Source: Christensenella timonensis (GTDB lineage: Bacteria > Bacillota > Clostridia > Christensenellales > Christensenellaceae). Taken from it: a stretch of 64,000 nt of DNA. Below the pieces are notes generated by a model, which did not search any database, had not been told where the DNA came from, and saw only the letters and a list, made by a program, of their open reading frames with translations. Position 1 is the stretch's first letter. Every line of letters starts with the position of its first letter. A program made the position numbers and the translations under genes. This document shows, one piece after another, positions 10,652 to 19,945 of this stretch. The stretch lies in contig NZ_FLKP01000002.1 in NCBI RefSeq assembly GCF_900087015.1, positions 1,116,001 through 1,180,000 of the forward strand, in the 5' to 3' direction.

Positions 10652-12081
10652 GCAGCTTAAAAGTCCTGATCGCGGGCGCGGAGGCAACGCCGTTTGCCAA
10701 AACGGGAGGACTTGCGGACGTGATCGGCGCACTGCCGCGCAGTTTGGCAAAGCAAGGGGTCGACGTCCGGGTGATCATGCCCAAGCACGGCGCCGTCAAG
10801 CAGAATTACGGGGATCGGCTGAAGGTCATCGCCACAATGAACATCCAAATGGGCTGGCGCACGCTTTACATGGGTCTGGAAACGCTCGTCCAAGACGGCG
10901 TGACCTATTATTTCATCGACAATGAATATTATTTCGGCGACTGTATCTATAAAGGCGGGGAAGCGGAGGCGGAGCAGTACGCCTACTTTTGCCGCGCCGT
11001 GATCGAGGCGCTCCCATACCTTGATTTCCTGCCGGACGTGATCCACTGTAACGACTGGCACACGGCGATGATCCCCTTCCTTTTGAAAACGCAGTATTGC
11101 GATACGCCGCAGGGTAGGGCAAAGACGATCCTGACGATCCACAACCTGCAATACCAGGGACAGATATCCTTTGATCTGGCGCGCGATATCCTGCAGGTGG
11201 ACGACAGGTATTTCACGTCCGACTGCCTGGAAGCCTACGGCAGCGCCAACATGATGAAAGCGGGACTGCTGTTTTCCGATAAGATCACGACAGTCAGCCC
11301 GACGTATGCGCGGGAGATCCTCGACCCATATTACGGCCGCGGCATGGAGGGTATCCTCAATATGCGCAAGGACGACCTGGTGGGGATACTCAACGGTATC
11401 GACGCGGTGGAGTTTGACCCGTCGCGCGATTCGCACCTGGAAAAAACGTATTCGCAGGACGATATGTCCGGTAAATATGAAGACCGCAATGCATTGCTCG
11501 GCGAGCTTGACGTACATGTGAACCCGGGGACACCGGTGATCGGTATGGTTACGCGCTTGACGGAGCAAAAAGGCCTCGACCTCGTGCGCGCCGTTCTGGA
11601 GGAGGTGCTGTTTGAAAACGTGGCCTTTGTCCTGCTCGGGAGCGGGGAGGCGCAATATGAAAATTATTTCAAGTACATTGCGGGGCGTTATCCGGAGAAA
11701 ACGGCCATTTGCCTCGGCTACAGCGACCCGCTGGCGCACAGGATATACGCGGGAAGCGATTTCCTGCTCATGCCGTCCATGTTCGAGCCGTGCGGTATCT
11801 CGCAGATGATCGCGCAGCGTTACGGTACGCTGCCCATCGTGCGTGAAACGGGCGGCCTTGCGGATACGGTGCAGCCGTACAACATCTATTCGCAGGAGGG
11901 AAACGGCTTTTCCTTTACGAATTACAACGCCCATGACATGCTGAACGTGATCCGTTTCGCGCTCACGGTATTCGAGGATAAACCCGCCCTGGCAAAGCTT
12001 ATGAGGGGGGCAATGGATATCGACAACAGCTTCGATAAGTCTGCGGCCGAATACGCGAGCTTATATAAGAGTATTTTATAG
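10648..12081 (+). CDS. glgA: Glycogen synthase (GT5)
   Basis: A 477-residue ADP-glucose-dependent glycogen synthase. The N-terminal KTGGLADV contains the KxGGL sugar-nucleotide motif. The second Rossmann domain carries PSMFEPCGISQMIAQRYGTLPIVRETGGL, the GT-B motif with the conserved Glu and the C-terminal XTGGL repeat. GTG is the start codon, inside the glgD stop (GTGA overlap). The next small ORF starts 8 bp downstream. Confidence 0.96.
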   Translation: MSSLKVLIAGAEATPFAKTGGLADVIGALPRSLAKQGVDVRVIMPKHGAVKQNYGDRLKVIATMNIQMGWRTLYMGLETLVQDGVTYYFIDNEYYFGDCIYKGGEAEAEQYAYFCRAVIEALPYLDFLPDVIHCNDWHTAMIPFLLKTQYCDTPQGRAKTILTIHNLQYQGQISFDLARDILQVDDRYFTSDCLEAYGSANMMKAGLLFSDKITTVSPTYAREILDPYYGRGMEGILNMRKDDLVGILNGIDAVEFDPSRDSHLEKTYSQDDMSGKYEDRNALLGELDVHVNPGTPVIGMVTRLTEQKGLDLVRAVLEEVLFENVAFVLLGSGEAQYENYFKYIAGRYPEKTAICLGYSDPLAHRIYAGSDFLLMPSMFEPCGISQMIAQRYGTLPIVRETGGLADTVQPYNIYSQEGNGFSFTNYNAHDMLNVIRFALTVFEDKPALAKLMRGAMDIDNSFDKSAAEYASLYKSIL

Positions 12082-12088
12082 GATAAGT

Positions 12089-12382
12089 ATGGAGGAAGAA
12101 GATCGTTTGAAAAGGCAGGATACGCAAAAAGAGGCGATCCAGCAGATCGCTGAAGAGATCGACACGCGGGAAACGGACGGCAGCGAAGAAAAGATAGACG
12201 AAGCAAGCCACGTCGACGATTATACCGTGCCGGAACCGGATATTCGGCCCGAAGAAGCAGGCGAGGAGGAGCAGGACGTATTCGCAGTGCTCGACGTAGG
12301 CCTTGCGGAAACGGAGGAAGAACCGGAAGAGATGTTAAGCACGGAGCTTAAGCGGCCGTGCGGCAGGCGGGATGAAGAATGA
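12089..12382 (+). CDS. Small highly acidic protein inside the glycogen operon, function unknown
   Basis: I do not recognise this 97-residue protein. It is extremely rich in Glu and Asp, has no hydrophobic segment and is predicted to be soluble and largely disordered. It contains a repeated acidic pattern of the type EEAGEEEQD and EEEPEE. It sits 8 bp after glgA and 16 bp before glgP in an operon without other gaps, which supports it being translated. AGGAT just upstream of the ATG could act as ribosome site. It could be an adaptor or regulator of glycogen enzymes, or a spurious ORF; the tight spacing is the only functional hint. Confidence 0.55.
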   Translation: MEEEDRLKRQDTQKEAIQQIAEEIDTRETDGSEEKIDEASHVDDYTVPEPDIRPEEAGEEEQDVFAVLDVGLAETEEEPEEMLSTELKRPCGRRDEE

Positions 12383-12397
12383 TGGAGGGGCCGGTAT

Positions 12398-14836
12398 ATG
12401 GCGCATGAACGGTCAAAAGAGGAGATCAAAGAGGGAATACTGGGCAAACTGAAGCGGCATTTCGGCAAAACGCTGGAAGAGGCCACCAAAGACCAGATTT
12501 ACAAATCCTGCGCGCTTTCCATCCGCGATGTGATCGTAGAGCAGTGGACGGATGCAAACAAGCAAGTCCTGAACCAGGGACTCAAGCGCCTTTACTATCT
12601 GTCCGCCGAATTTTTGATGGGGCGTGCGCTCGTCAACAACATGGTCAACCTGCACCTGCTGAAGGAATATAACGATGTGCTCTGCGATATGGGGCTTAAG
12701 CCCGACGAGATCGAGGAGCAGGAACGCGACGCAGGGCTCGGAAACGGCGGATTGGGACGGCTTGCCGCCTGCTTTTTGGATTCACTGTCCACGCTTGACC
12801 TGCCCGTTACCGGGTGCAGCATCCGCTATGAATACGGCCTTTTCAAGCAGCGCATTTTGGACGGCGAACAGGTGGAGGTCAACGACAACTGGCTGGAAGC
12901 GGGCAACGTCTGGGAGATCCCGCGGCCCGAAGAACAGGTGGAAGTCCGCTTCGGCGGGGAGATCGAAGAAATCTGGACAGAAACAGGTTTAAAGATCCGT
13001 TATAAAAACAGCTACAGCGTACTGGCGATCCCGTACGACTACCCGGTGATCGGCTATATGAGTAAAATGCCCGCGACGCTGAGGCTGTGGAGCGCCAAAG
13101 CAAAGACCGGCCTCGATATGAACTATTTCAACAGGGGCGACTATGCACAGGCCATGCAGGAGCGGGAGCTCGCAGAGGTCATCTCCAAGGTGCTTTACCC
13201 GGAGGATAACCACGAGCAGGGCAGGCAGCTGCGTTTGAAGCAGTTTTATTTCTTTACCTCCGCGACGATGCAGCACATCGTGCGCAAGCACAAACAAAAT
13301 TACGGCGACCTGCACACGCTGCCTAACTATTTCACGGTGCAGATCAATGATACGCACCCGACATTGGCGATCCCCGAGCTGCTGCGTATCCTCATGGACG
13401 AAGAAGGCATGGGCTGGGACGAGGCGATGGATATCGTAGGGCGCATGTTTAACTATACGAACCACACGGTATTGGTGGAGGGGCTCGAGTGTTGGAACGA
13501 GGAACTGTTCCAGTCCCTGCTGCCGCGTATTTGCCAGATCATACAGGTATTGAACGAAAAGTTCTGCGACCGCCTGTGGCAGGCCTATCCGGGGCAGTGG
13601 GACAAGATCGGCAGTATGGCCATCGTCGCATACGGCGAGATACGCATGGCGAATTTGTGCATCGCGGTGTGCGGCAAAGTGAACGGCGTATCGCGGCTGC
13701 ACGGGGAGATCCTCAAAACGCGTACTTTCCGTGATTTTTACACGGTATTTCCGGATAAGTTTTTGGGCATCACCAACGGCGTAACGCACCGCAGGTGGCT
13801 GGCAAAAGCCAACCAGCCCTTAACAGAGCTGATCGCGGATCATATCGGTGACGGATTCTTAAAGGATTACCGCGAGATGGACCGTATCGGAGACCTGCTC
13901 TTAAAGGAATCGTTCCTCGACGATTTTATGTGTGTCAAGCGCAAAAACAAGGAGCGGCTCGCCGCACACCTGAAAAAAACGCAGGGGATCGAGATCGATC
14001 CGGGTACGGTTTTCGACGTACACGCAAAGCGGCTGCACGAATATAAGCGCCAGCTGTTAAAGGCGCTGCATATCCTGCACCTTTACCATCTCAGGAAAAC
14101 GAACCCGCAGGTACAGATCGAGCCGGCGACATTCCTGTTCGCGGCGAAAGCTTCGCCCGGGTATGCGCGCGCAAAAAATATTATCCGGCTGATTTTAGCG
14201 GTGGCAAAACTTGTGAACAACGACCCGGATACGAAGGATATCCTGCGCGTGGTGTTTATTGAGAATTACAGCGTTTCCGAAGCGGAGGTGCTCATCCCGG
14301 CGGCGGACATCAGCGAACAAATTTCGACGGCGGGCTTTGAAGCGTCGGGCACGGGGAACATGAAATTCATGATGAACGGCGCGGTCACCATCGGTACGAT
14401 GGATGGAGCAAATGTGGAGATATCGGAGGAAGTCGGCCTCGATAACATCTTCATCTTCGGGGCATCCGAACAGGATATTGAAAAGATGGAGCGTTACGGG
14501 ACGTATAAGCCCGGCGAATATTACGAACAGAACACAGACCTGCGCTATGCGCTGAACGCCATGATAGACGGCACGCTGCCGGTAGCAAGCGACAGGCAGT
14601 TTTCCGACCTGTACCACTCCCTGCTGTTCGGCGACATGGACAGGGCGGATCGCTACTACCTGCTTTACGATTTTGCACCGTATGCACAGGTATACGAAAC
14701 GATGATGTCCGTTTACCGCAACAAGGACGAATGGAAGCGTATGGCGGCTATGAACACGGCGAAATCCGGCCATTTTGCGGCAGACCGTACGATACACGAA
14801 TATAATGATAAAATCTGGCATTTGAAAGAAATGTGA
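12398..14836 (+). CDS. glgP: Glycogen/starch phosphorylase (GT35)
   Basis: An 812-residue PLP-dependent enzyme that releases glucose-1-P from alpha-1,4-glucan ends. The pyridoxal-phosphate lysine lies in EASGTGNMKF, followed by MNGAVTIGTMDGANVEI, the family signature. The N-terminal YYLSAEFLMGR and GNGGLGRLAACFLDS are also diagnostic. The length is full. GGAGGGG precedes the ATG. Together with glgB/C/D/A it gives both arms of glycogen turnover on one transcript. Confidence 0.97.
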   Translation: MAHERSKEEIKEGILGKLKRHFGKTLEEATKDQIYKSCALSIRDVIVEQWTDANKQVLNQGLKRLYYLSAEFLMGRALVNNMVNLHLLKEYNDVLCDMGLKPDEIEEQERDAGLGNGGLGRLAACFLDSLSTLDLPVTGCSIRYEYGLFKQRILDGEQVEVNDNWLEAGNVWEIPRPEEQVEVRFGGEIEEIWTETGLKIRYKNSYSVLAIPYDYPVIGYMSKMPATLRLWSAKAKTGLDMNYFNRGDYAQAMQERELAEVISKVLYPEDNHEQGRQLRLKQFYFFTSATMQHIVRKHKQNYGDLHTLPNYFTVQINDTHPTLAIPELLRILMDEEGMGWDEAMDIVGRMFNYTNHTVLVEGLECWNEELFQSLLPRICQIIQVLNEKFCDRLWQAYPGQWDKIGSMAIVAYGEIRMANLCIAVCGKVNGVSRLHGEILKTRTFRDFYTVFPDKFLGITNGVTHRRWLAKANQPLTELIADHIGDGFLKDYREMDRIGDLLLKESFLDDFMCVKRKNKERLAAHLKKTQGIEIDPGTVFDVHAKRLHEYKRQLLKALHILHLYHLRKTNPQVQIEPATFLFAAKASPGYARAKNIIRLILAVAKLVNNDPDTKDILRVVFIENYSVSEAEVLIPAADISEQISTAGFEASGTGNMKFMMNGAVTIGTMDGANVEISEEVGLDNIFIFGASEQDIEKMERYGTYKPGEYYEQNTDLRYALNAMIDGTLPVASDRQFSDLYHSLLFGDMDRADRYYLLYDFAPYAQVYETMMSVYRNKDEWKRMAAMNTAKSGHFAADRTIHEYNDKIWHLKEM

Positions 14837-14837
14837 T

Positions 14838-16847
14838 ATGATGAACATAGATTTCTCAAAACAGGTCCTCCACGATTCCGCTAAGGAAACCTTCAGGAGC
14901 CCAGGCGGCGCTGTTTCGTGCGGGACGACGGTGCGCCTTGGTATTGCCCTCCAAAACGTTTCGTTGGAAGCGGCTTACCTGATGGTAGCTTGCGGGCAGG
15001 AAACGCATACGGTAGAAATGCACCCGCAGGATGGGATGTGGCAAACGGAATATACGGTGCCGGGCGAGCCGGGGGTTCTTTGGTATTGGTTCTGCCTCAA
15101 GCTTGCGGACGGTGCGAAAATCTATTACGGCGCGCATACGGGGCAGGTCTGCGGCGTGGGGGAGGCTTATTGGGATATACCTCCCGCTTATCAGCTGACG
15201 GTATATGACGAAGCGTTCACAACCCCGCATTGGCTCAAGTGCGCCAATATGTACCAGATATTCCCCGACCGCTTCCGAAGGCGGGAAGACGGGACGTTTG
15301 AAAAAGGCATCGCTTTTCACCGGGACATGGGCAGGGACGTATATGTGCATGAAAGCTGGGACGAACCGCCGGTTTATGAGGCGCTTCCCGGCAAGGAATA
15401 TTACCAGCCTTGCGATTATTACGGGGGCAATTTCGGCGGAATCATAGATTCGCTCGACTACCTGCGGGATATGGGCATCACGGCGCTGTACATAAACCCT
15501 ATCGTGGAGGCTGCCTCCAACCACCGCTACAATACGGGCGATTATAAGAACGCCGACCCGATTCTCGGCACGAACGAAGAATTTGTGCAGCTTGCGCAGC
15601 AGGCGCGGCAGCGCGGCATCAGGGTCATATTGGACGGGGTGTTCTCGCATACGGGCGATGACAGCGTATACTTCAACAAATACGGCCATTATGATTCGCT
15701 GGGCGCCTACCAGAGCCAGGATTCCCCTTACTATAGCTGGTACCAGTTCGACGAATATCCGGATAAATACAAAAGCTGGTGGGGGTTTGAAACGCTCCCG
15801 GAGGTGCGCGAAACACAGGAAGACTGGGTGCGCGACATGATCGAGGGGGAGGACAGCGCGATGGACGTATGGCTTGCGCGCGGCGCCTCCGGCTATCGGC
15901 TGGACGTGGCGGACGAGCTGCCCGACGAGACCATTGAACGCATGCGGAGCGAGCTCAAGCACCTCTCGCAGGACAACGCGCTGATCGGCGAGGTGTGGGA
16001 GGACGCGACCACCAAGCAAAGCTACGGCGTGAACAGGCGCTACGCCCTCGGGCGGGGGCTTGACAGCGTGATGAATTACCCGCTCACAAACGCCGTGATC
16101 GATTTCCTGCTGGGGCGCACCAACGCACAAGGCTTTAAGCAATTCCTCGTTTCCCAGCATGAGAATTATCCCAAGGAAATGTATTATGCGCTGATGAACC
16201 TTTTATCCAGCCACGATGCGGCGCGTATCCGCACGGTGCTGGGTACGCGTATAGACCCACATTCCCTGACGCGCGAGCAGCAGGCGCATTTTGTGGTCAG
16301 CGACGAACAGGACAAGAAGGGCGCGCAGCTGCAGAGGATGGCGGCGGCAATCCAGTTTTCATTGCCGGGTATGCCGTGCATCTACTATGGCGATGAAACG
16401 GGCATGCACGGGTTGTTAGACCCGTTCAACCGGGAACCCTTCCACGAGCGCGACAAGCAGATGCAGGAATATTATAAATACCTTTCCAACCTGCGTGCCA
16501 AAACGGATGCGCTCAAAACGGGAAGCTGTGCCTTTTACAGGCAGGGGGAAGATACGATCGGCATCCTGCGCTATTGCGTGAACGGCAGGGATGCGTTTTC
16601 CAATGTGGTACGCGACGGCATGTATTTGACGGCGCTCAACCGCTCCACGGGGCCGCAGACCCTGGTCGTGGACTTGTTCGCACCGGAACAGCTGGTGCAG
16701 GCGGAAACACAGGAAACGTTCCGGCAGCTTGAATTTACGAGCGCCTGTTGCCTGCCGGATGGGGAAGAATGTGAAATCAACGCCGGGCTCATAAGCGTTT
16801 CGCTGGAGCCGGAGAGCGTTAAAATTTTGGAGATTAACTGGATATGA
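14838..16847 (+). CDS. GH13 neopullulanase/cyclomaltodextrinase-like alpha-glucosidase
   Basis: A 669-residue glycoside hydrolase without a signal peptide, so it acts in the cytoplasm on maltodextrins or branched limit dextrins. An N-terminal beta-sandwich (about 15-125) resembles CBM34. The GH13 barrel follows, with ALYINPIVEAASNHRYNTGDY, the nucleophile region GYRLDVADELP, the acid/base region LIGEVWEDA and the third acid in LLSSHDAAR. It starts 1 bp after the glgP stop and its stop overlaps the next gene by 4 bp. A debranching or dextrin-hydrolysing role next to glgP is likely; pullulanase and cyclodextrinase cannot be separated by eye. Confidence 0.88.
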   Translation: MMNIDFSKQVLHDSAKETFRSPGGAVSCGTTVRLGIALQNVSLEAAYLMVACGQETHTVEMHPQDGMWQTEYTVPGEPGVLWYWFCLKLADGAKIYYGAHTGQVCGVGEAYWDIPPAYQLTVYDEAFTTPHWLKCANMYQIFPDRFRRREDGTFEKGIAFHRDMGRDVYVHESWDEPPVYEALPGKEYYQPCDYYGGNFGGIIDSLDYLRDMGITALYINPIVEAASNHRYNTGDYKNADPILGTNEEFVQLAQQARQRGIRVILDGVFSHTGDDSVYFNKYGHYDSLGAYQSQDSPYYSWYQFDEYPDKYKSWWGFETLPEVRETQEDWVRDMIEGEDSAMDVWLARGASGYRLDVADELPDETIERMRSELKHLSQDNALIGEVWEDATTKQSYGVNRRYALGRGLDSVMNYPLTNAVIDFLLGRTNAQGFKQFLVSQHENYPKEMYYALMNLLSSHDAARIRTVLGTRIDPHSLTREQQAHFVVSDEQDKKGAQLQRMAAAIQFSLPGMPCIYYGDETGMHGLLDPFNREPFHERDKQMQEYYKYLSNLRAKTDALKTGSCAFYRQGEDTIGILRYCVNGRDAFSNVVRDGMYLTALNRSTGPQTLVVDLFAPEQLVQAETQETFRQLEFTSACCLPDGEECEINAGLISVSLEPESVKILEINWI

Positions 16848-17497
16848 AATACAAAACGGTACTATTTGATTTTGACGGCACGCTGGTGGATTCCAGCCGC
16901 GGTATCTTGCATTGCGCGCAAAAGACGCTCACCGATATGGGACAGGACGTACCGGGCAGGGAAATGATGAAAAAGTTCATCGGCCCGCCTTTGAAGCTGT
17001 CGTTCGTGAACGCGTGCGGCATGAGCGACGAGATGGCGACGGAAGCAGTACGTATCTATCGGGAAAGATATGCAGGGGAAGGCATGTTTGAGGTGGACGT
17101 ATACCCGGGCATGTGTGAGCTGCTGGATAAATTGAACGGCGCGGGCGTCGTATGTGCGGTCGCATCCGTGAAAAGGGAAGAAATCGTGCGCAAAACGCTG
17201 ACACACCTGGGGCTGGCGAACAAGTTTGCGGCGATCTGCGGTGCGTCGGGGGATATCAATATCACCACCAAAGGGCATATCGTGAGCGAGGCGGTGGCGC
17301 GTACCGATTCCAAAAAGGAAGACTGCATCCTGGTAGGAGACAGCGATTACGACGCGGTGGGCGCGCAGGAAGCAGGCATCGACTTTTGCGCAGTCCTGTG
17401 GGGCTTCGGCTTTGAAACGATGCAGGACCTTAAGGGCTTTACCTGCCGCTATGTCGCGCAGGATATCAAAGCGTTGGAAAAATTCCTGCTGCAATAA
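16844..17497 (+). CDS. HAD-family phosphatase, Gph/PGP-like
   Basis: A 217-residue haloacid-dehalogenase phosphatase. Motif I is FDFDGTLVDSS, motif II is VCAVASVKREE and the last motif is LVGDSDYDAVGA. The cap insertion places it in subclass I, close to phosphoglycolate phosphatase and beta-phosphoglucomutase relatives. Translational coupling to the GH13 gene (4-bp overlap) suggests a sugar phosphate as substrate, for example one derived from glycogen breakdown. The exact substrate cannot be inferred. It closes the glycogen operon. No good terminator is seen behind it. Confidence 0.85.
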   Translation: MKYKTVLFDFDGTLVDSSRGILHCAQKTLTDMGQDVPGREMMKKFIGPPLKLSFVNACGMSDEMATEAVRIYRERYAGEGMFEVDVYPGMCELLDKLNGAGVVCAVASVKREEIVRKTLTHLGLANKFAAICGASGDINITTKGHIVSEAVARTDSKKEDCILVGDSDYDAVGAQEAGIDFCAVLWGFGFETMQDLKGFTCRYVAQDIKALEKFLLQ

Positions 17498-17555
17498 ATA
17501 AAAAGCCCGCATAAGGCAACATAACGCTCGCGTCATGCAGCTTACCCCAAATGCA

Positions 17556-17584
17556 TTGACGCGTATTTTTTATTTCCCTATACT
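17556..17584 (+). promoter_or_regulatory. Promoter of the LytTR/DUF3021 operon
   Basis: TTGACG, a 17-bp spacer and TATACT lie about 40 bp upstream of the LytTR start codon. Confidence 0.75.
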
Positions 17585-17623
17585 GAAAACAGGCAAGGCC
17601 TTACCTGCAGGAAAGGAGCGCAG

Positions 17624-18067
17624 ATGAAAGTTATTTTGGATATCGATCCCAAATACGAACAGGATGAGATCGTCATCCGCTGTGCGCAGATGAACGACGA
17701 GCTTCTGAAAATCGTGTCGTTTGCAAACAGTACGCAGAGGAAAGTGATCGGCAGTATAGACCACCAGACTTTTGTATTCGAGCCGGGCGATGTTTATTAT
17801 TTTGAAAGCGTGGACGACAAGGTATTCATTTATACCAAAGATAAGGTGTTCGACTGCGCCCTGCGCTTATATGAAATTGAGGAGCGCTTTAAGAACACGA
17901 GCTTCCTGCGGGTCAACAAATCGACGATTATCAACCTGGCGAAGGTGAGGATATTAAATCCGATCCTGAACGGAAAGATCGAGGTGGAGCTTGAAAATGG
18001 CGAAAGGCAGGTCATATCAAGGCAATATGCACCGGCGCTTAAGGAAAAATTGGGGATTGGGAGGTGA
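17624..18067 (+). CDS. LytTR-type DNA-binding transcriptional regulator
   Basis: A 147-residue protein whose C-terminal two thirds form a LytTR beta-strand DNA-binding domain (about 45-145; DVYYFESVDDKVFIYT, FLRVNKSTIINLAKV). It has no CheY receiver; the N-terminal 45 residues are a short beta-rich part. AAAGGAG precedes the ATG. It is coupled by a 4-bp overlap to a four-helix membrane protein of the DUF3021 family. This two-gene arrangement is common in Firmicutes; the membrane partner is thought to control the regulator, and self-regulation is likely. Confidence 0.9.
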   Translation: MKVILDIDPKYEQDEIVIRCAQMNDELLKIVSFANSTQRKVIGSIDHQTFVFEPGDVYYFESVDDKVFIYTKDKVFDCALRLYEIEERFKNTSFLRVNKSTIINLAKVRILNPILNGKIEVELENGERQVISRQYAPALKEKLGIGR

Positions 18068-18510
18068 TCGGATTGAAAAAGGAAGGAATTAAAAGGCCGC
18101 TGTATTTGTTCTATACCGTGTTCAGCAGCGCATTGCTGGTCGCGCTGCTCATTTCAACGTGTATCACACTCGTGCTCGGTTATGACGCGCTGCCATTAAG
18201 CGAGCTGCGCAACGATGTGATCTTCGGGCTGTTTATCGGTCTCGTCCAGTTGATCTGGGTCGGTTCGGACAGGAACAACAAGACCTACCTCATCCGTACG
18301 ATCCTGCACTTCGTTGTCCTGCTTACGGGCTGTACGCTGCTCATGGTATGGTTTGGATGGCTGCCGCCCAGCGAGTGGCTTGCGTTTTACTATATTGGGT
18401 TCATCGCAGCTTATGTGCTTATTTGGGCAATCTGCTACCAAGTCAACAAAAAGCACTGGAGGAAGATGAATGAAAAACTGGAAGCTTATAAGAAGGCAAA
18501 CAGGGATTAG
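18064..18510 (+). CDS. DUF3021-family membrane protein, partner of LytTR regulator
   Basis: A 148-residue integral membrane protein with four predicted helices (about 15-37, 53-67, 80-100 and 108-130) and a basic C-terminal tail. It matches DUF3021 proteins, which are nearly always encoded next to a LytTR regulator. The GTG start overlaps the LytTR stop (GTGA). The role is probably signalling or sequestration of the regulator at the membrane; the signal is unknown. Confidence 0.85.
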   Translation: MIGLKKEGIKRPLYLFYTVFSSALLVALLISTCITLVLGYDALPLSELRNDVIFGLFIGLVQLIWVGSDRNNKTYLIRTILHFVVLLTGCTLLMVWFGWLPPSEWLAFYYIGFIAAYVLIWAICYQVNKKHWRKMNEKLEAYKKANRD

Positions 18511-18524
18511 TGCGTGAAAACCGC

Positions 18525-18551
18525 AAAAAGGGAGCGAAAGCTCCTTTTTTT
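18525..18551 (+). terminator. Intrinsic terminator after DUF3021 gene
   Basis: The stem AAAAAGGGAGC / GCTCCTTTTTTT with a GAAA tetraloop runs into T. Confidence 0.88.
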
Positions 18552-18596
18552 ATGGAAAATGTGAGACAGGCGATTTATGAATAATTTATGCAATGG

Positions 18597-18625
18597 TTGA
18601 AAACAAAGATGAAAATAATTATAAT
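18597..18625 (+). promoter_or_regulatory. Promoter of the cyclase-tsaD operon
   Basis: TTGAAA, a 17-bp spacer and a perfect TATAAT. It follows a terminator and precedes a densely packed operon that runs to sigH. Confidence 0.8.
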
Positions 18626-18660
18626 AATAGTACTATATATTCGGTATAGATTTTAGATGT

Positions 18661-19230
18661 ATGAGGTGTAGAAAAATTAAAATAATAGATATTACCCAGG
18701 AGCTGGGGAAAGACACAAAAATATATGAAGGAGATCCGCATATCCGTCTGGAGAAGTTTTTCACGGTGGATAACTATGGGTATGCAGTCTCTAAATTGAG
18801 CATGGGATCGCACAGCGGGACGCATATCGATGCGCCGGCGCACGTCATAAGCGGCGGCAAAACGGTGCGCGAGATACCGCTCAACGACCTGGTGGGCGAT
18901 TGTATCGTGGTGGAAAAATCAGAGATCAAGATCCCCCAGGGAACCAAGCGCCTGCTCATCAAAGGTTCGGAAAAGGGAGAGGCGCGGATATCCGAGCGCC
19001 ACGCGCGTATCCTGGTGGATGCGGGCATCCGTATCATCGGTACGGATGCGCTTTCCATCGGCAACGATGCGGTGCATAAGATCCTGCTTTCAGAGGAGAT
19101 CTGTGTGCTGGAATCTTTAAAGCTCAACCGCGTAAAGCCGGGATCGTATTTCCTGTGCGCGTTGCCTTTAAAAATCGATACAGACGGTTCGCCGATCCGT
19201 GCGTGCCTGATCGAAGGAATAGGAGAATAA
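18661..19230 (+). CDS. Cyclase family protein (kynurenine formamidase-like metal hydrolase)
   Basis: A hydrolase of the cyclase family with the metal-binding signature HSGTHIDAPAH in the N-terminal third; relatives cleave arylformamides or related amides. The ATG at 18661 has no ribosome site in front of it. GAGGTG at 18663-18668 lies 7 nt before an ATT codon at 18676, which would give the N-terminus MKIIDIT, where such proteins usually begin. An AUU start is therefore possible (184 instead of 189 residues). It heads an operon of unrelated housekeeping genes, so context does not show the substrate. Confidence 0.85.
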   Translation: MRCRKIKIIDITQELGKDTKIYEGDPHIRLEKFFTVDNYGYAVSKLSMGSHSGTHIDAPAHVISGGKTVREIPLNDLVGDCIVVEKSEIKIPQGTKRLLIKGSEKGEARISERHARILVDAGIRIIGTDALSIGNDAVHKILLSEEICVLESLKLNRVKPGSYFLCALPLKIDTDGSPIRACLIEGIGE

Positions 19231-19234
19231 ATAG

Positions 19235-19945
19235 ATGGAGGAATCGCAGGCGCCAAAAGGAAACGCTCTTATGCGTGTTTTTGCCGTCATTGCAACGATA
19301 CTGGTCGTATTTTCGGTCATTGTCGCATGTGTGCAGGGGATCGCGTTCGATTCCTCTTTTTATAAGCAGGAATATACAAAAATGGAAACGGCCGGATATG
19401 TCGGCGTTTCGGGCGCGGAGCTCGATGCGGCGACGGACGTGCTGCTTCATTACCTGCAGGATAAAACAGCTTCGCTCGACATGCCCGTAAGCAGCGGGGA
19501 ACAATATTATACGGACAGGGAAAAAGCCCATATGGTGGATGTAAAGGCGCTTTACCAGCATGCGGTCACGTTTATGGCAGTCGGGTTTTCCGTGGGCGGC
19601 GCATTGCTTTTGTATTGTCTCCTTCGGAAAAAGCGGGCGTATATGCGCCAGACATTGCAGGCATATTTTTGGACGACGGTGGGGATCCTCGTCTTTTTTG
19701 TGTGTATCGGCATTTGGGCTGCCGCTGATTTTTACAACTTCTGGATCAGCTTCCACCACGTATTTTTCACCAACGACCTCTGGATGCTGGATCCGGCCAG
19801 CTCACGCATGATACGAATGTTTGAGCAGGATTTCTTTGCGGATATGGTGGGACGTATCCTGGCCATATTCCTGGCGGTCGTGGTCGGTGCGGCAGCAGCG
19901 GCGGGAATCATCAACAAAAGGATGGCAAAGCATGAAGGACGTTAA
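19235..19945 (+). CDS. TIGR01906-family (DUF1461) integral membrane protein
   Basis: A 236-residue membrane protein with helices at about 13-35, 112-130, 146-168 and 205-226. The segment HHVFFTNDLWMLDP, followed by IRMFEQDFFADM, is typical of the TIGR01906 family, whose function is unknown. It starts 4 bp after the cyclase gene and overlaps tsaD by 14 bp, so it is translated from the same message. Confidence 0.85.
   Translation: MEESQAPKGNALMRVFAVIATILVVFSVIVACVQGIAFDSSFYKQEYTKMETAGYVGVSGAELDAATDVLLHYLQDKTASLDMPVSSGEQYYTDREKAHMVDVKALYQHAVTFMAVGFSVGGALLLYCLLRKKRAYMRQTLQAYFWTTVGILVFFVCIGIWAAADFYNFWISFHHVFFTNDLWMLDPASSRMIRMFEQDFFADMVGRILAIFLAVVVGAAAAAGIINKRMAKHEGR

Noticed and set aside
10657-11934. 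425-codon open frame on the - strand across glgA
   Set aside because: It mirrors glgA codon by codon, has no family-like motifs and no ribosome site; it results from the codon bias of the real gene.
14856-16160. 434-codon open frame on the - strand across the GH13 gene
   Set aside because: Antisense shadow; the + strand frame has full GH13 catalytic motifs.
19821-19931. N-terminal extension of tsaD by 37 residues
   Set aside because: The extension lies within the TIGR01906 gene in another frame; TsaD proteins begin at the MKDVNILAIETSCDET position.
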